Source: CAZUVM01 sp964623885 (GTDB lineage: Bacteria; Verrucomicrobiota; Verrucomicrobiia; Limisphaerales; UBA8199). From it: DNA of 43,022 nucleotides. The notes under the pieces were generated by a model that saw nothing but the letters and a program-made list of their open reading frames with translations, had not been told where the DNA came from and did not search any database. The position numbers and the translations under genes are program-made. Location of the stretch: contig CAZUVM010000099.1 of NCBI GenBank assembly GCA_964623885.1, forward strand, positions 1 to 43,022, read 5' to 3'. Shown here piece by piece: positions 31,788 through 39,957 of this stretch; the first letter of the stretch is position 1, and each line of letters starts with the position of its first letter.

Positions 31788-34022
31788 ATGACTGGACGAA
31801 TCCAACCTCTCGGTCGTGTCGCGATTCCTTGCGCCGCGTTTTGCCTGCTCCTGTTCGCATCTTCATTTCCGACCGCGGCGCGTGCCGCCGAGGCCAAATC
31901 GCTGTTGGGTCCGGTAGAAGAGCTGAAAGTCCTGGACGAGTTTAAGCCCATCAGCAAAGCCAACTGGAAGATCGCCAGCGGCAGCAACGTTGGTTGCGCT
32001 TTCGAAACCGGTCACAACATTCCGGGCGTGGCACCATCGCTGGCGCGTATAGACCTCGAGCTCAAGGACGCGCAAGACCACGACTCCGGACATAATTGGT
32101 TCTCCATGAGCCGCAGCATCGCCGCCGGGCTCATCACCACGAATGCAACCGGTCTCCGCCTAGTAATGGGTTCCGAACCCGCCGCCCAGTGGTGGATCCG
32201 AGTCTCACTCCAGGTCGGCGATAAATCTTATTCACATGTTTTCGAACCAACATATCCCAGGCGAACGCTCATCGAACATCTCATTCGTTTCGACGAGTTC
32301 GCTTCTTCGGCAGGCGCGCTCAGCCCGAGCGAAGCGGCTTCCGCCCGGAGCATCACGCTCGAATCAAGCGTGCCGAATGCCACCTTATACATCGAACGCA
32401 TCACCTCCTACCGACAGGAGACCTACCGTTCGTGGCTCACATTCACTTCTTCCCAGCCCCATCATAACATTTTTCAGCCCGGCGAATCCGTGCTCGTCAG
32501 CCTTACTCCCGGAGGGACAATTCCAACCGCGGCGCGCGCTTTCCGTTACGAAATGCAGGACTTCAATGAACGCGTGGTTACCAACGGCGTTATTGCAATA
32601 AATGGTTCAAACACGTGCAAACTTGATCTAACGCCTAAATTGGCTGGTTACTACGAGTTGCGCGGTTTCTGGGTTGGAGCGGACGGCAAGGACCTTGAGC
32701 CGCGCTCATGCATCCTGGCCGAAGGCTCCATGCCCGCCGGCATCGCCACCTTCTCTTTAATGCCCCGCACTGCGGCGCAGAATATTGAACGATTCAAAAC
32801 CTTCGGGACAAACGCTTTCTTCGGCCTGCATGGCGACTTTCTCGGACTCGCCGACCTGATGGGTCTTTCGTGGCGCTTTGATTATTCGCTGTGGAACTCA
32901 CTCGAACCTCAACGGCCCGACCGTTCGCATGGCACGGCCCCCTGGGCCGCCGCCATTATCAACCATGAGCCGCCTCGCCCTGCTTATCGACTTCATATCA
33001 TGCCGTTTGGCGGCAATTTCGCCGGTCCGGACTGGGCCAAAGACAAAGCGAGCCATGTGTCGCATCGTGTTGATTGGGACGATTATCTGCCCGTGGTCCA
33101 TGACTGTGTCGAAGTGGAAAAGCATTTGTATCCCCACCTGCAGCCGCGTCTTTACGGAGTCGCCTGGGAAATCAACCTCAACATGCCTCCCTATAACCTC
33201 GGGCAACTTTTCACGCCTGGTGACGTTGTCGAACTGCATCGCCGAGCCCGGAGTGTTATCAAAGCGGCTGATCCTGATGCGCTCGTGCTGGGCCCCTGCC
33301 CGTCGAACTTAAACCCTCAATGGATGGAATCGATTTTTGCCGCGGGTCTTCTTGACCAAGTGGATGCGATCGAAGCTCATGGCTACGCCGATTCCGGTTA
33401 TGCGCCGGAGGAAAACGATTATCCCGGCAAGCTGGCTGGCATCCGCGAATCCATGCGCCGTCACCATCACGGCAAAGTTCTGCCCATCTATATCACCGAA
33501 GCCGGTATCCGCGGTATCCTCGGCTCGAAGATCATCTACCGCGCTCAGGCGCAATTCATGACGCGGCTGGCCATCATCCTCAAAGGCGAGGGTATCCGGG
33601 TATTTCTGTCTTTCTACGGAATTGATTACGACCGGGATGGCTGGTGGGGCTTTTGTTTTAACCTGGAAGTCGATGCCAAAAGCCCATGGTCTACAAAGCG
33701 CATTTCCCCGAAGCCCGCTGTTAACGCCCTGGCCACTTGTGCCGGAGTCCTCGAAGGAGCCATTCCGGTGCGGCGCGTGACCAGTCTGGGCGAAAACGTT
33801 TGGGCTTATCTTTTCAGTCGCGAGGGCACTGCCATCCTGGCGGTCTGGGACACGGCTGGTCAAAAACAAGTTTCGATCCCAGCCCAGAAGGCGACGGCAA
33901 TCGAGGTCGTCGATATCATGGGCCATTCTTCCCGGATTGCCGTTCGAAACCGAGCATTGGCATTAACGGTCGATGGTTCCCCACAATACGTGCTCGGAGT
34001 CGCGCCCGGGAACTTACATTGA
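31788..34022 (+). CDS. Secreted glycoside hydrolase, clan A-like TIM barrel
   Basis: 744 residues. Start ATG 31788 is chosen because it begins the signal peptide (IPCAAFCLLLFASS, site ARA/AEA); a TTG 42 bases upstream is in frame. Residues 30-330 are beta-rich accessory domains. The C-terminal half is a TIM barrel: NAFFGLHGDFLGLADLMGLS, then LYGVAWEINLN with Glu461 as likely acid/base, PDALVLGPCPSN, VDAIEAHGYAD, and LPIYITEAGIRG with Glu571 as likely nucleophile. The Glu/Glu pair after strands 4 and 7 is the clan A (GH5/39/51-like) layout. A small beta domain ends the protein (GENVWAYLFSREGTAILAVW). Family and substrate cannot be fixed by eye. It follows the LamG gene by 74 bases and may be cotranscribed. 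Confidence 0.75.
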   Translation: MTGRIQPLGRVAIPCAAFCLLLFASSFPTAARAAEAKSLLGPVEELKVLDEFKPISKANWKIASGSNVGCAFETGHNIPGVAPSLARIDLELKDAQDHDSGHNWFSMSRSIAAGLITTNATGLRLVMGSEPAAQWWIRVSLQVGDKSYSHVFEPTYPRRTLIEHLIRFDEFASSAGALSPSEAASARSITLESSVPNATLYIERITSYRQETYRSWLTFTSSQPHHNIFQPGESVLVSLTPGGTIPTAARAFRYEMQDFNERVVTNGVIAINGSNTCKLDLTPKLAGYYELRGFWVGADGKDLEPRSCILAEGSMPAGIATFSLMPRTAAQNIERFKTFGTNAFFGLHGDFLGLADLMGLSWRFDYSLWNSLEPQRPDRSHGTAPWAAAIINHEPPRPAYRLHIMPFGGNFAGPDWAKDKASHVSHRVDWDDYLPVVHDCVEVEKHLYPHLQPRLYGVAWEINLNMPPYNLGQLFTPGDVVELHRRARSVIKAADPDALVLGPCPSNLNPQWMESIFAAGLLDQVDAIEAHGYADSGYAPEENDYPGKLAGIRESMRRHHHGKVLPIYITEAGIRGILGSKIIYRAQAQFMTRLAIILKGEGIRVFLSFYGIDYDRDGWWGFCFNLEVDAKSPWSTKRISPKPAVNALATCAGVLEGAIPVRRVTSLGENVWAYLFSREGTAILAVWDTAGQKQVSIPAQKATAIEVVDIMGHSSRIAVRNRALALTVDGSPQYVLGVAPGNLH

Positions 34023-34058
34023 GGTCTGCTCGTTCTCTACAATGGCTGCAATTAAGGC

Positions 34059-34255
34059 TAATCCGGAACGGTGCAGTGTCTTTGGGAAGCGCGCCCGCCT
34101 CGGGCGCTACCAAACGGCGCCCCCGCCGGTTGGGTTGTATCGGCCCAAGCTCACTAAATAGTGAGTAGGAATCGCGAAGCGGGTATGCGGTCGGCGCGGG
34201 CGCCAACCGCTGCGCCCGAGGCGGGCGCGGTCCCCATTGAAATCGTTCTGGCTAA
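34059..34255. repeat. Inverted-repeat element, family B, copy 2 (about 197 bp)
   Basis: Ends CTAATCCGGAACGGT-like on the left and the complement of TTAGCCAGAACGAT on the right. Internal order equals copy 1: GCGCCCG-CCT-CGGGCGC, a degraded form of the CCAACCGGCG hairpin, CTCACTA-AA-TAGTGAG (seven-base arms here), and GCGCCCG-AGG-CGGGCGC. It lies between two convergent genes, and its right end contains the stop codon (34252-34254) of the minus-strand gene. Confidence 0.75.
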
Positions 34256-36579
34256 TTCCGATTGGAAACCGAAAAGCTACTGCTGCCCAGGTTCGATCCA
34301 TCCGGCATCATGTACGCAGAAGAACTGAAGTTGACCGTGACCACCTGGCCATTGGCAAATATTGTCTGCTGCACTGAGCGATCCGGCCGCAAAAACCGGT
34401 GATCAGTCATCTCCGCATACCCAACCTGCCGAACATAGGGACACGTGTTCTTATAGCTTTGCACGAAGCGCGCTTTGTCCTCGCTCCATAATTTCCGCTC
34501 GAACATGAACATCGGCGGGGTGCCATAAAGCACATTGAACAGGTCGCGTTTATCCCATAACGCGGGCAGCTTGTTGTTGTAGTCTCCCCAATACCACTGG
34601 GCAACGACACAATCGTGATACACCAATTCCCATAACGGTAGCCGGTATTTTTCGCCCAGTTGGAATTTGGCGACAACTTCCGGGATATTGGTCCAGAGCA
34701 CATTCATGCGCCGGCCGGCATCGGGCACGCGATAGGGACCCAGGCTCAGCATGCCTTCGAAATAATCCACGTAGGGCACTGCAGCATCATGGCCGGTCTC
34801 ACTCCCGGTAACGAGCTTGAGATCGTCGGACATGTAGCTCAGCAGTTGCATTTTTGCGTCCTTGCTCTGCGTGCGGGCCATCAGGTGGTTTGTGGCGTAA
34901 CACTCCCGCCAAGGGGACGCGGTAGTCGTATCGATAAAGCGACAACGGTACGGGTGCGTCGACAGCTCCGCAGGGATGCGCGCGCGAGCATATTCGGGCG
35001 CGCGCAGATCGCACAACACACTGCAATAAATCATCGAGCCGTCGCGTGCCTCAACACCCCACCCTTTCGTCCATTGGCCGTTTGCTTCAATCATAATGTC
35101 TCGGGGCCATCCCGCCGTCGTCCAGTCAGGGTGAATGCCGCGCAATTTGGGAAATTGCGCCGGGTCCATAACGTCCTGGTAGATATCATACCGGCTTGTC
35201 AGCACGCCCAGGTCATTTAATGCGCGAAGATTTTCGGGTGATTGCGCATTGCTCCAAAGGATGCGCTCGATGCCGGCTGACTGCATCTCCTTTACCAGGC
35301 TGACCGCATCCCGGTCCCAGCACCAGACATTCACCGCGCCGATCAATAAATCAATGTTGGGGTTGGCCTGTCTTTTCTGCGCAAGCGTTTTGAGCAACCC
35401 GGTTTGTTGCGCGTAAGCGCGGTACCTTTTGGCGATAGCCACATGTCCACCCCGGTCGAAAAAGACATAACGCAGCTTACGCGAGTATCCGAATTCGCCG
35501 CGCTGCGCGTCCCATTCCGGTGTAACCACCAATCGACGATTCAAACGCAACATCCTGATGGCTGCGTCATCAGGCGTTTCGATAATCGCCATCTGCCCGG
35601 CTTGACCGTCAGTCTCACCCCAAAAAGCCATTGAAATTCCGTGGCCGCCATAAGCAATCAGACGGTGCAGCGGAATGCTTTCATCGTCGACTGGATAAGA
35701 AATTCCCTCGTTCATGGGAATTACGAGATAGTCTCCGGATACGGAATCAAACGGGTAAGGGAATTTCAAAGGCGCGGTAAGTTCGCCGGTAGCCGTTAGG
35801 TTGAAAGTGAACTCGGGAAGATCTGGCGAAAGCTGCACGTGCGCTTTTAAGGCCTGGCCCAGGCCGGCATGAAACAAGGTAAGTTCGATTTGATCTCCTG
35901 TGCGCCTCGTGTCGGTGAGGAGCAGGCCGGCGGGTTGTGGCTTCTGGTGCCATTCGCGTCTCGTGCGCTGATCGAGCACCGAGAGGGTCGCGTTCGATGT
36001 ATTCAAGCTAACAACCAGAAGCTTGTTGCTTAGGACCAGAACCGGGGGGAGTTCATGATTGCGGGCCAGACCAGGCCTAGAGACTTTGCGAATCGCAAAA
36101 TCGTCAACCCACACCGTTGCTTTGCCGTAGCCGATCAGCCGCGGCTGGACGCGCACCGCGCCGTCCGGCACAAGCAGCCGCGTACGCACTTGGCGCCAAT
36201 CTCCGGTGTTGTGCACGGTGCGCTCGCCGACTGACCACTCAAGCACTTGCTCCTCCGGCCCCCACGTTGAGGCGCAAAGCGTCACCGTGCCGTCGCCGAT
36301 GGTGCGAACCCAAACTTCCAATTCCAGCAAATCGCCCGGCCGCACCGCGAGCCGCTCGCCGGGTTCGAGGCTCCAGTCGCGCTCGCCGCGATGTTCGATC
36401 CGCGCCGATTGTTGGCCGCTGTGACTCGTATCATGGTCGGGTGCCATCACTCCTGCCTCCTGGTCCCGCGCCCAGAATCGCCAGCCATTTAAGCCCCCCT
36501 CGAAGCCGCCGTTGGTAAAAACCGCTGCTTGGGCCAGTGACGCGCAGAGGACCAGGTAGCAAAATGGCCACGACTTCAT
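34252..36579 (-). CDS. Secreted GH101/GH129-like putative glycosidase with N-terminal carbohydrate-binding domain
   Basis: 775 residues. Signal peptide WPFCYLVLCASLAQA, then a CBM4/9-like jelly roll (VFTNGGFEGGLNGWRFWARD to about 165). A beta-rich domain (180-400; galactose-mutarotase-like) precedes a barrel: IDLLIGAVNVWCWDRDAV, RILWSNAQSPENLRAL, then CRFIDTTTASPWRECY and LKLVTGSETGHDAAVPYVDY. The Asp (FIDTTT) and Glu (GSETG) positions recall the nucleophile and acid/base of GH101/GH129 alpha-N-acetylgalactosaminidase-type enzymes, but family assignment is inference. The last residues are encoded inside a family B repeat, so the native C-terminus may have been altered. Divergent from recQ. 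Confidence 0.6.
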   Translation of the reverse strand: MKSWPFCYLVLCASLAQAAVFTNGGFEGGLNGWRFWARDQEAGVMAPDHDTSHSGQQSARIEHRGERDWSLEPGERLAVRPGDLLELEVWVRTIGDGTVTLCASTWGPEEQVLEWSVGERTVHNTGDWRQVRTRLLVPDGAVRVQPRLIGYGKATVWVDDFAIRKVSRPGLARNHELPPVLVLSNKLLVVSLNTSNATLSVLDQRTRREWHQKPQPAGLLLTDTRRTGDQIELTLFHAGLGQALKAHVQLSPDLPEFTFNLTATGELTAPLKFPYPFDSVSGDYLVIPMNEGISYPVDDESIPLHRLIAYGGHGISMAFWGETDGQAGQMAIIETPDDAAIRMLRLNRRLVVTPEWDAQRGEFGYSRKLRYVFFDRGGHVAIAKRYRAYAQQTGLLKTLAQKRQANPNIDLLIGAVNVWCWDRDAVSLVKEMQSAGIERILWSNAQSPENLRALNDLGVLTSRYDIYQDVMDPAQFPKLRGIHPDWTTAGWPRDIMIEANGQWTKGWGVEARDGSMIYCSVLCDLRAPEYARARIPAELSTHPYRCRFIDTTTASPWRECYATNHLMARTQSKDAKMQLLSYMSDDLKLVTGSETGHDAAVPYVDYFEGMLSLGPYRVPDAGRRMNVLWTNIPEVVAKFQLGEKYRLPLWELVYHDCVVAQWYWGDYNNKLPALWDKRDLFNVLYGTPPMFMFERKLWSEDKARFVQSYKNTCPYVRQVGYAEMTDHRFLRPDRSVQQTIFANGQVVTVNFSSSAYMMPDGSNLGSSSFSVSNRN

Positions 36580-36640
36580 ATGGCCGACTCTAATCAGCGG
36601 AAGCGTTCATCGACAAGATTAGAAACCTCATTAGGGCAAA

Positions 36641-36657
36641 GCACGCCAACGGCGTGC
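36641..36657. repeat. Hairpin between GH gene and recQ
   Basis: GCACGCC-AAC-GGCGTGC, seven-base perfect arms, in the 163-base region between two divergent genes. No T-run. Might affect either leader; nothing else is recognisable in the gap. Confidence 0.4.
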
Positions 36658-36742
36658 AGCACGTCAGGGCAACGCGCAACTCCTCGCACCCAATCCGACG
36701 GTACTTTCAAAATCCTGTTGAATTCGTTTAACCTCTTTGCGA

Positions 36743-38944
36743 ATGGAAACTCCGGTTCACCTTTTGCCGCTGCTAAAGCAATACTTCGGCTTCACTTCCT
36801 TTCGGCCGTTGCAGGAGGAAATTATTCGCGATGTCCTGGCGGACAAGGACGCTTTCGCGCTGCTGCCAACCGGCGGCGGCAAATCGCTTTGTTTTCAATT
36901 GCCGGCCATGGCGCGGCCGGGCCTGACGGTAGTGGTCTCGCCTTTGATCGCTTTGATGAAAGACCAGGTAGACGGACTGCAGGCGGGCGGTGTGCCGGCC
37001 ACCTTCTTGAACTCCTCACTCGGCGCCGGTGACGCTCGGGCGCGGCTGCGCGGACTGCACCAGGGCGAATACCGGTTGCTTTACGTCGCGCCGGAGCGAC
37101 TGATGCTCCCGGGTTTCCTTTCCGACATTCAGCGTTGGAACGTGAAGTTGCTGGCGATTGACGAGGCGCATTGCATCAGCGAATGGGGGCATGATTTCCG
37201 GCCCGAATACCGTCAGTTATCCGCTCTACGCGACCTCTTTCCCACCGTGCCGTTGATGGCACTGACGGCGACCGCCACCGAGCGAGTGCGCCAGGATATC
37301 GTCACGCAACTCAAGTTGCGCGGGCCCCGGTGTTATGTAGCCAGCTTCAACCGGCCGAACCTGACGTATCGAGTGTTTGGCAAAAACAAGCCTTACGACC
37401 AGTTGCTGGAATTCATCCGGGCGCGGCCAAGGGAAAGCGGGATCGTGTATGGCCAGGCCCGCAAAACCGCCGAGAGTCTCGCCGCGCGGTTGAACGAAGA
37501 CGGTATCAAAGCGCGCCCGTATCACGCGGGCCTGACGCCGGCGGAACGAACCGAGCACCAGGAGCTGTTCCTGCGTGACGAGGTGCGCGTGATTTGCGCG
37601 ACTATCGCTTTTGGCATGGGTATCAATAAACCCAACGTCCGTTTCGTCGTCCATTACGATTTGCCAAAAAACATCGAGGGTTATTATCAGGAAACCGGCC
37701 GCGCCGGGCGCGACGGCTTGCCCAGCGAATGCCTCCTGCTGTTCAGCGCCGGCGACGTGGTGAAGCAGAGCCAGTTTCTGCAAGAAAAGCCGCCTCACGA
37801 GCGCAAAATCGCGCGCGCGCAATTGGATCAAATGGTCCACTACGCCGAATCCGCAGGCTGCCGCCGTCGCGAGTTGCTCAACTATTTCAGCGAGGATTTT
37901 GAACTGGAAAATTGTGGAGGATGCGACAATTGCCTGGCGCCTCGCGCCACTTACGATGGCACCCTCGCCGCTCAGAAGTTCCTGTCCTGCGTTTATCGAA
38001 TTCGCCAGAAGAGCGGGTTCGACTTCGGCATCAACCAGATCGCCGAAGTACTCACCGGCGCGGACACCGAGAACGTGCGTAAATGGAACCATGCAAAAGT
38101 CTCCACCTATGGCATCGGCGCGGAACACACCCGAGCTGAATGGAAGGCAATCGGGCGCGAGTTGGCCCGACTCGGCCTGGTACGCCAGGAGCCGGACCGT
38201 TTCCAGGTGCTGTCGCTCACGGCAGAAGGCCTCGAACTGCTCAAGCACCGCAAACCTGTGACGCTGACCAAACCGGTCGGCGCGCCGCAGCCCCGAGTCC
38301 ATCGCGCCGGAGAGATCGCCTGCGACGAATTCCTGTTCGAGCGTTTGCGCCAATTGCGCAAGCGGCTGGCGGACGAGCGCGGGCTGCCTCCGTACATCAT
38401 TTTTTCCGACGTTTCCTTGCGGCAAATGGCTAGGCTTTATCCGGCCAATCCCGGCCAATTCGCCCGGATTAGCGGCGTCGGAGAAAGGAAACTGCAGGAA
38501 TTTGGAAATGTATTTTTGGCTGAAATTGCCGCGCACCTGGCGAGCAATCCACGGCAGATGTATGCGGACGATTCCTTAGAATCAGCGGTTAAGCTCCCCC
38601 CGCGAGTGCACCTGGGGGATACTACGCGCGATACCCTGCGGCGGTTTCGGGCGGGTGAAACGGTCGAGCAGATCGCAGCGAGCCGCGGGGTGGTCACCAG
38701 CACTATTATCGGGCATTTGGCCAATGCGCTGGCAGTTGGCGAAATCATTGATCTGAATCAGTTCGTCACTCCGTCAGAACAGCGCGAAATCGCGGCCGTT
38801 TTCGAACAGAAGGGCATGGCCGCCCTGGCCCCGGTGTTTGAAGCCTTGGGCGGCCGTTACGATTATGGCCGGCTGAAGCTGGTGCGGGCCGCGCTTCAGG
38901 GAAGTGACAGGAACGCCGCGAAAGGGAATGCTCATGTGCGCTAA
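36743..38944 (+). CDS. recQ: ATP-dependent DNA helicase RecQ
   Basis: 733 residues from ATG 36743 (an in-frame TTG six bases upstream is less likely). Unwinds DNA 3' to 5' in recombination and fork repair. Helicase motif 0 FGFTSFRPLQEEII, Walker A LPTGGGKS (Lys47), DEAH box AIDEAHCISEWGHDFRPEY (Asp140), motif III LTATATERVRQDI, motif VI QETGRAGRDGLPSEC. Zinc site cysteines 373, 391, 394 and 397 (ENCGGCDNC). The RQC winged helix follows, with TYGIGAEHTRAEWKAIGREL. The HRDC domain lies near 530-610, and an extra C-terminal helix-turn-helix (TLRRFRAGETVEQIAASRGV) at about 630-690, as in longer bacterial RecQ proteins. Complete and intact. Confidence 0.96.
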   Translation: METPVHLLPLLKQYFGFTSFRPLQEEIIRDVLADKDAFALLPTGGGKSLCFQLPAMARPGLTVVVSPLIALMKDQVDGLQAGGVPATFLNSSLGAGDARARLRGLHQGEYRLLYVAPERLMLPGFLSDIQRWNVKLLAIDEAHCISEWGHDFRPEYRQLSALRDLFPTVPLMALTATATERVRQDIVTQLKLRGPRCYVASFNRPNLTYRVFGKNKPYDQLLEFIRARPRESGIVYGQARKTAESLAARLNEDGIKARPYHAGLTPAERTEHQELFLRDEVRVICATIAFGMGINKPNVRFVVHYDLPKNIEGYYQETGRAGRDGLPSECLLLFSAGDVVKQSQFLQEKPPHERKIARAQLDQMVHYAESAGCRRRELLNYFSEDFELENCGGCDNCLAPRATYDGTLAAQKFLSCVYRIRQKSGFDFGINQIAEVLTGADTENVRKWNHAKVSTYGIGAEHTRAEWKAIGRELARLGLVRQEPDRFQVLSLTAEGLELLKHRKPVTLTKPVGAPQPRVHRAGEIACDEFLFERLRQLRKRLADERGLPPYIIFSDVSLRQMARLYPANPGQFARISGVGERKLQEFGNVFLAEIAAHLASNPRQMYADDSLESAVKLPPRVHLGDTTRDTLRRFRAGETVEQIAASRGVVTSTIIGHLANALAVGEIIDLNQFVTPSEQREIAAVFEQKGMAALAPVFEALGGRYDYGRLKLVRAALQGSDRNAAKGNAHVR

Positions 38945-39083
38945 TCTTCGTTGATGCCGAAGCACCTGATCATGAACTCTGCGCCGAGGCGGAGGAGATT
39001 GTGCGGTCGGTTGAACCATGGCCTCTCCCGGAAACCATAATCGGGGCTTGTCCCTCGGCCCGGATGTTGTAAGTAGATACTGT

Positions 39084-39764
39084 ATGCGTATCCGAAACAG
39101 GATTTTGCTGGGGGCAGTATGTTCGGCCGTCACATTGACTTTTGTTTCCTCCACTCCCGCCGCGGAACCTGAAACCAAAAGCGCGCTTAATTCAGACCCG
39201 GCCGGTTGGCAGGATATCCAACCGCCAATCGATCTGAAGGGTTGGACGCGCGTCGCCATCCCACCCGCCAATCCCCTGGGCCGGGCACAGTGGCACGTCG
39301 ATCCGGCAGCGAATGTGCTCATCTGCGACGGCGACGGCGGACATGAAATGCTGCGGTACGATCGCGAATTGGCTGATTGCGTGTTCCACGTCGAATTCCG
39401 GTTTCCGCAGGTTTCCAATGCAAAAACTAATTTTAACAGCGGTGTCTTCATCCGAAATTCGGAGGAGGGCAAAATCTGGCATCAGGCCCAATTGACTCCT
39501 GACGGTGGTTATATCTTCGGGGTAACGCCGGCGGACGGCGCCACCAAGCGAATTAAGCTGAAGCCGTCGGAGCTGCGGATGAAGCCACTCGGAGAATGGA
39601 ACATTATCGAGGTAACCGCTCGCGGCAAGGACCTGAGTGTTTGGCTCAATGGCGCCGTCACCTGCACCTATTCGGATTGCCAGATGCCAAAGGGTTACAT
39701 CGCTGTCGAATCGGAGGGCTACCGGGTAGAGTTCCGAAACCTGAAATTAAAGGAGACGAAGTAG
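39084..39764 (+). CDS. Secreted DUF1080 (3-keto-disaccharide hydrolase-like) protein
   Basis: 226 residues from ATG 39084, which starts the signal peptide (RILLGAVCSAVTLTFVSS, cleavage near TPA/AEP); ATG 39018 would add an unlikely 22-residue lead. The single domain is a LamG-like beta-sandwich of the DUF1080 family: IDLKGWTRV, ANVLICDGDGGHEMLRYDRE, FHVEFRFPQVSNAKTNFNSG, VFIRN, LGEWNIIEVTARGKDLSVWL, NGAVTCTY and GYIAVESEGYRVEFRNLKLK. Known members hydrolyse 3-keto glycosides in the periplasm or bind glycans, and are very numerous in Planctomycetes and Verrucomicrobia. It stands alone, 139 bases after recQ. Confidence 0.88.
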   Translation: MRIRNRILLGAVCSAVTLTFVSSTPAAEPETKSALNSDPAGWQDIQPPIDLKGWTRVAIPPANPLGRAQWHVDPAANVLICDGDGGHEMLRYDRELADCVFHVEFRFPQVSNAKTNFNSGVFIRNSEEGKIWHQAQLTPDGGYIFGVTPADGATKRIKLKPSELRMKPLGEWNIIEVTARGKDLSVWLNGAVTCTYSDCQMPKGYIAVESEGYRVEFRNLKLKETK

Positions 39765-39813
39765 CTTTATTGCGATTTAAACAAACCTATAGACGCGCGC
39801 CACGGCAATGTCT

Positions 39814-39840
39814 CCCTCTCCCCATCGGATGGGGAGAGGG
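39814..39840. terminator. Perfect 12-bp hairpin between convergent genes
   Basis: CCCTCTCCCCAT-CGG-ATGGGGAGAGGG, perfect twelve-base arms, in the gap between the DUF1080 gene (plus) and carB (minus). No T-run, so it may act as a factor-dependent or bidirectional stop, or be a dispersed repeat; a decayed half occurs at 20763-20782. Confidence 0.5.
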
Positions 39841-39891
39841 TCGGGGTGAGGGGCTACCATTCTGCGGCTACGTAATTATTGAAACTGGCGT

Positions 39892-39947
39892 AGGGCTTGT
39901 TTGGAAAATGCGCACGAGCGCGAGCGGTCCCGCTCGCAGCGGCAGGA
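39892..39947. repeat. Inverted-repeat element, family A, half copy
   Basis: Aligns with the left half of the full copy at 19751-19884: AGGGCTTGTTTGGAAAATGC matches the terminal repeat, then GAGCGCGAGCGG and the hairpin GCGAGCGG-TC-CCGCTCGC, then AGCGGCAGGA. The right terminal repeat is absent; carB ends ten bases further on. A truncated or solo copy. Confidence 0.6.
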
Positions 39948-39957
39948 GGTCTTCGGG

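Noticed and set aside
37226..38536. Long minus-strand open frame (436 codons) inside recQ
   Set aside because: It is fully antisense to an intact, motif-complete RecQ gene; GC-rich coding DNA commonly leaves the opposite strand open. No recognisable domain.
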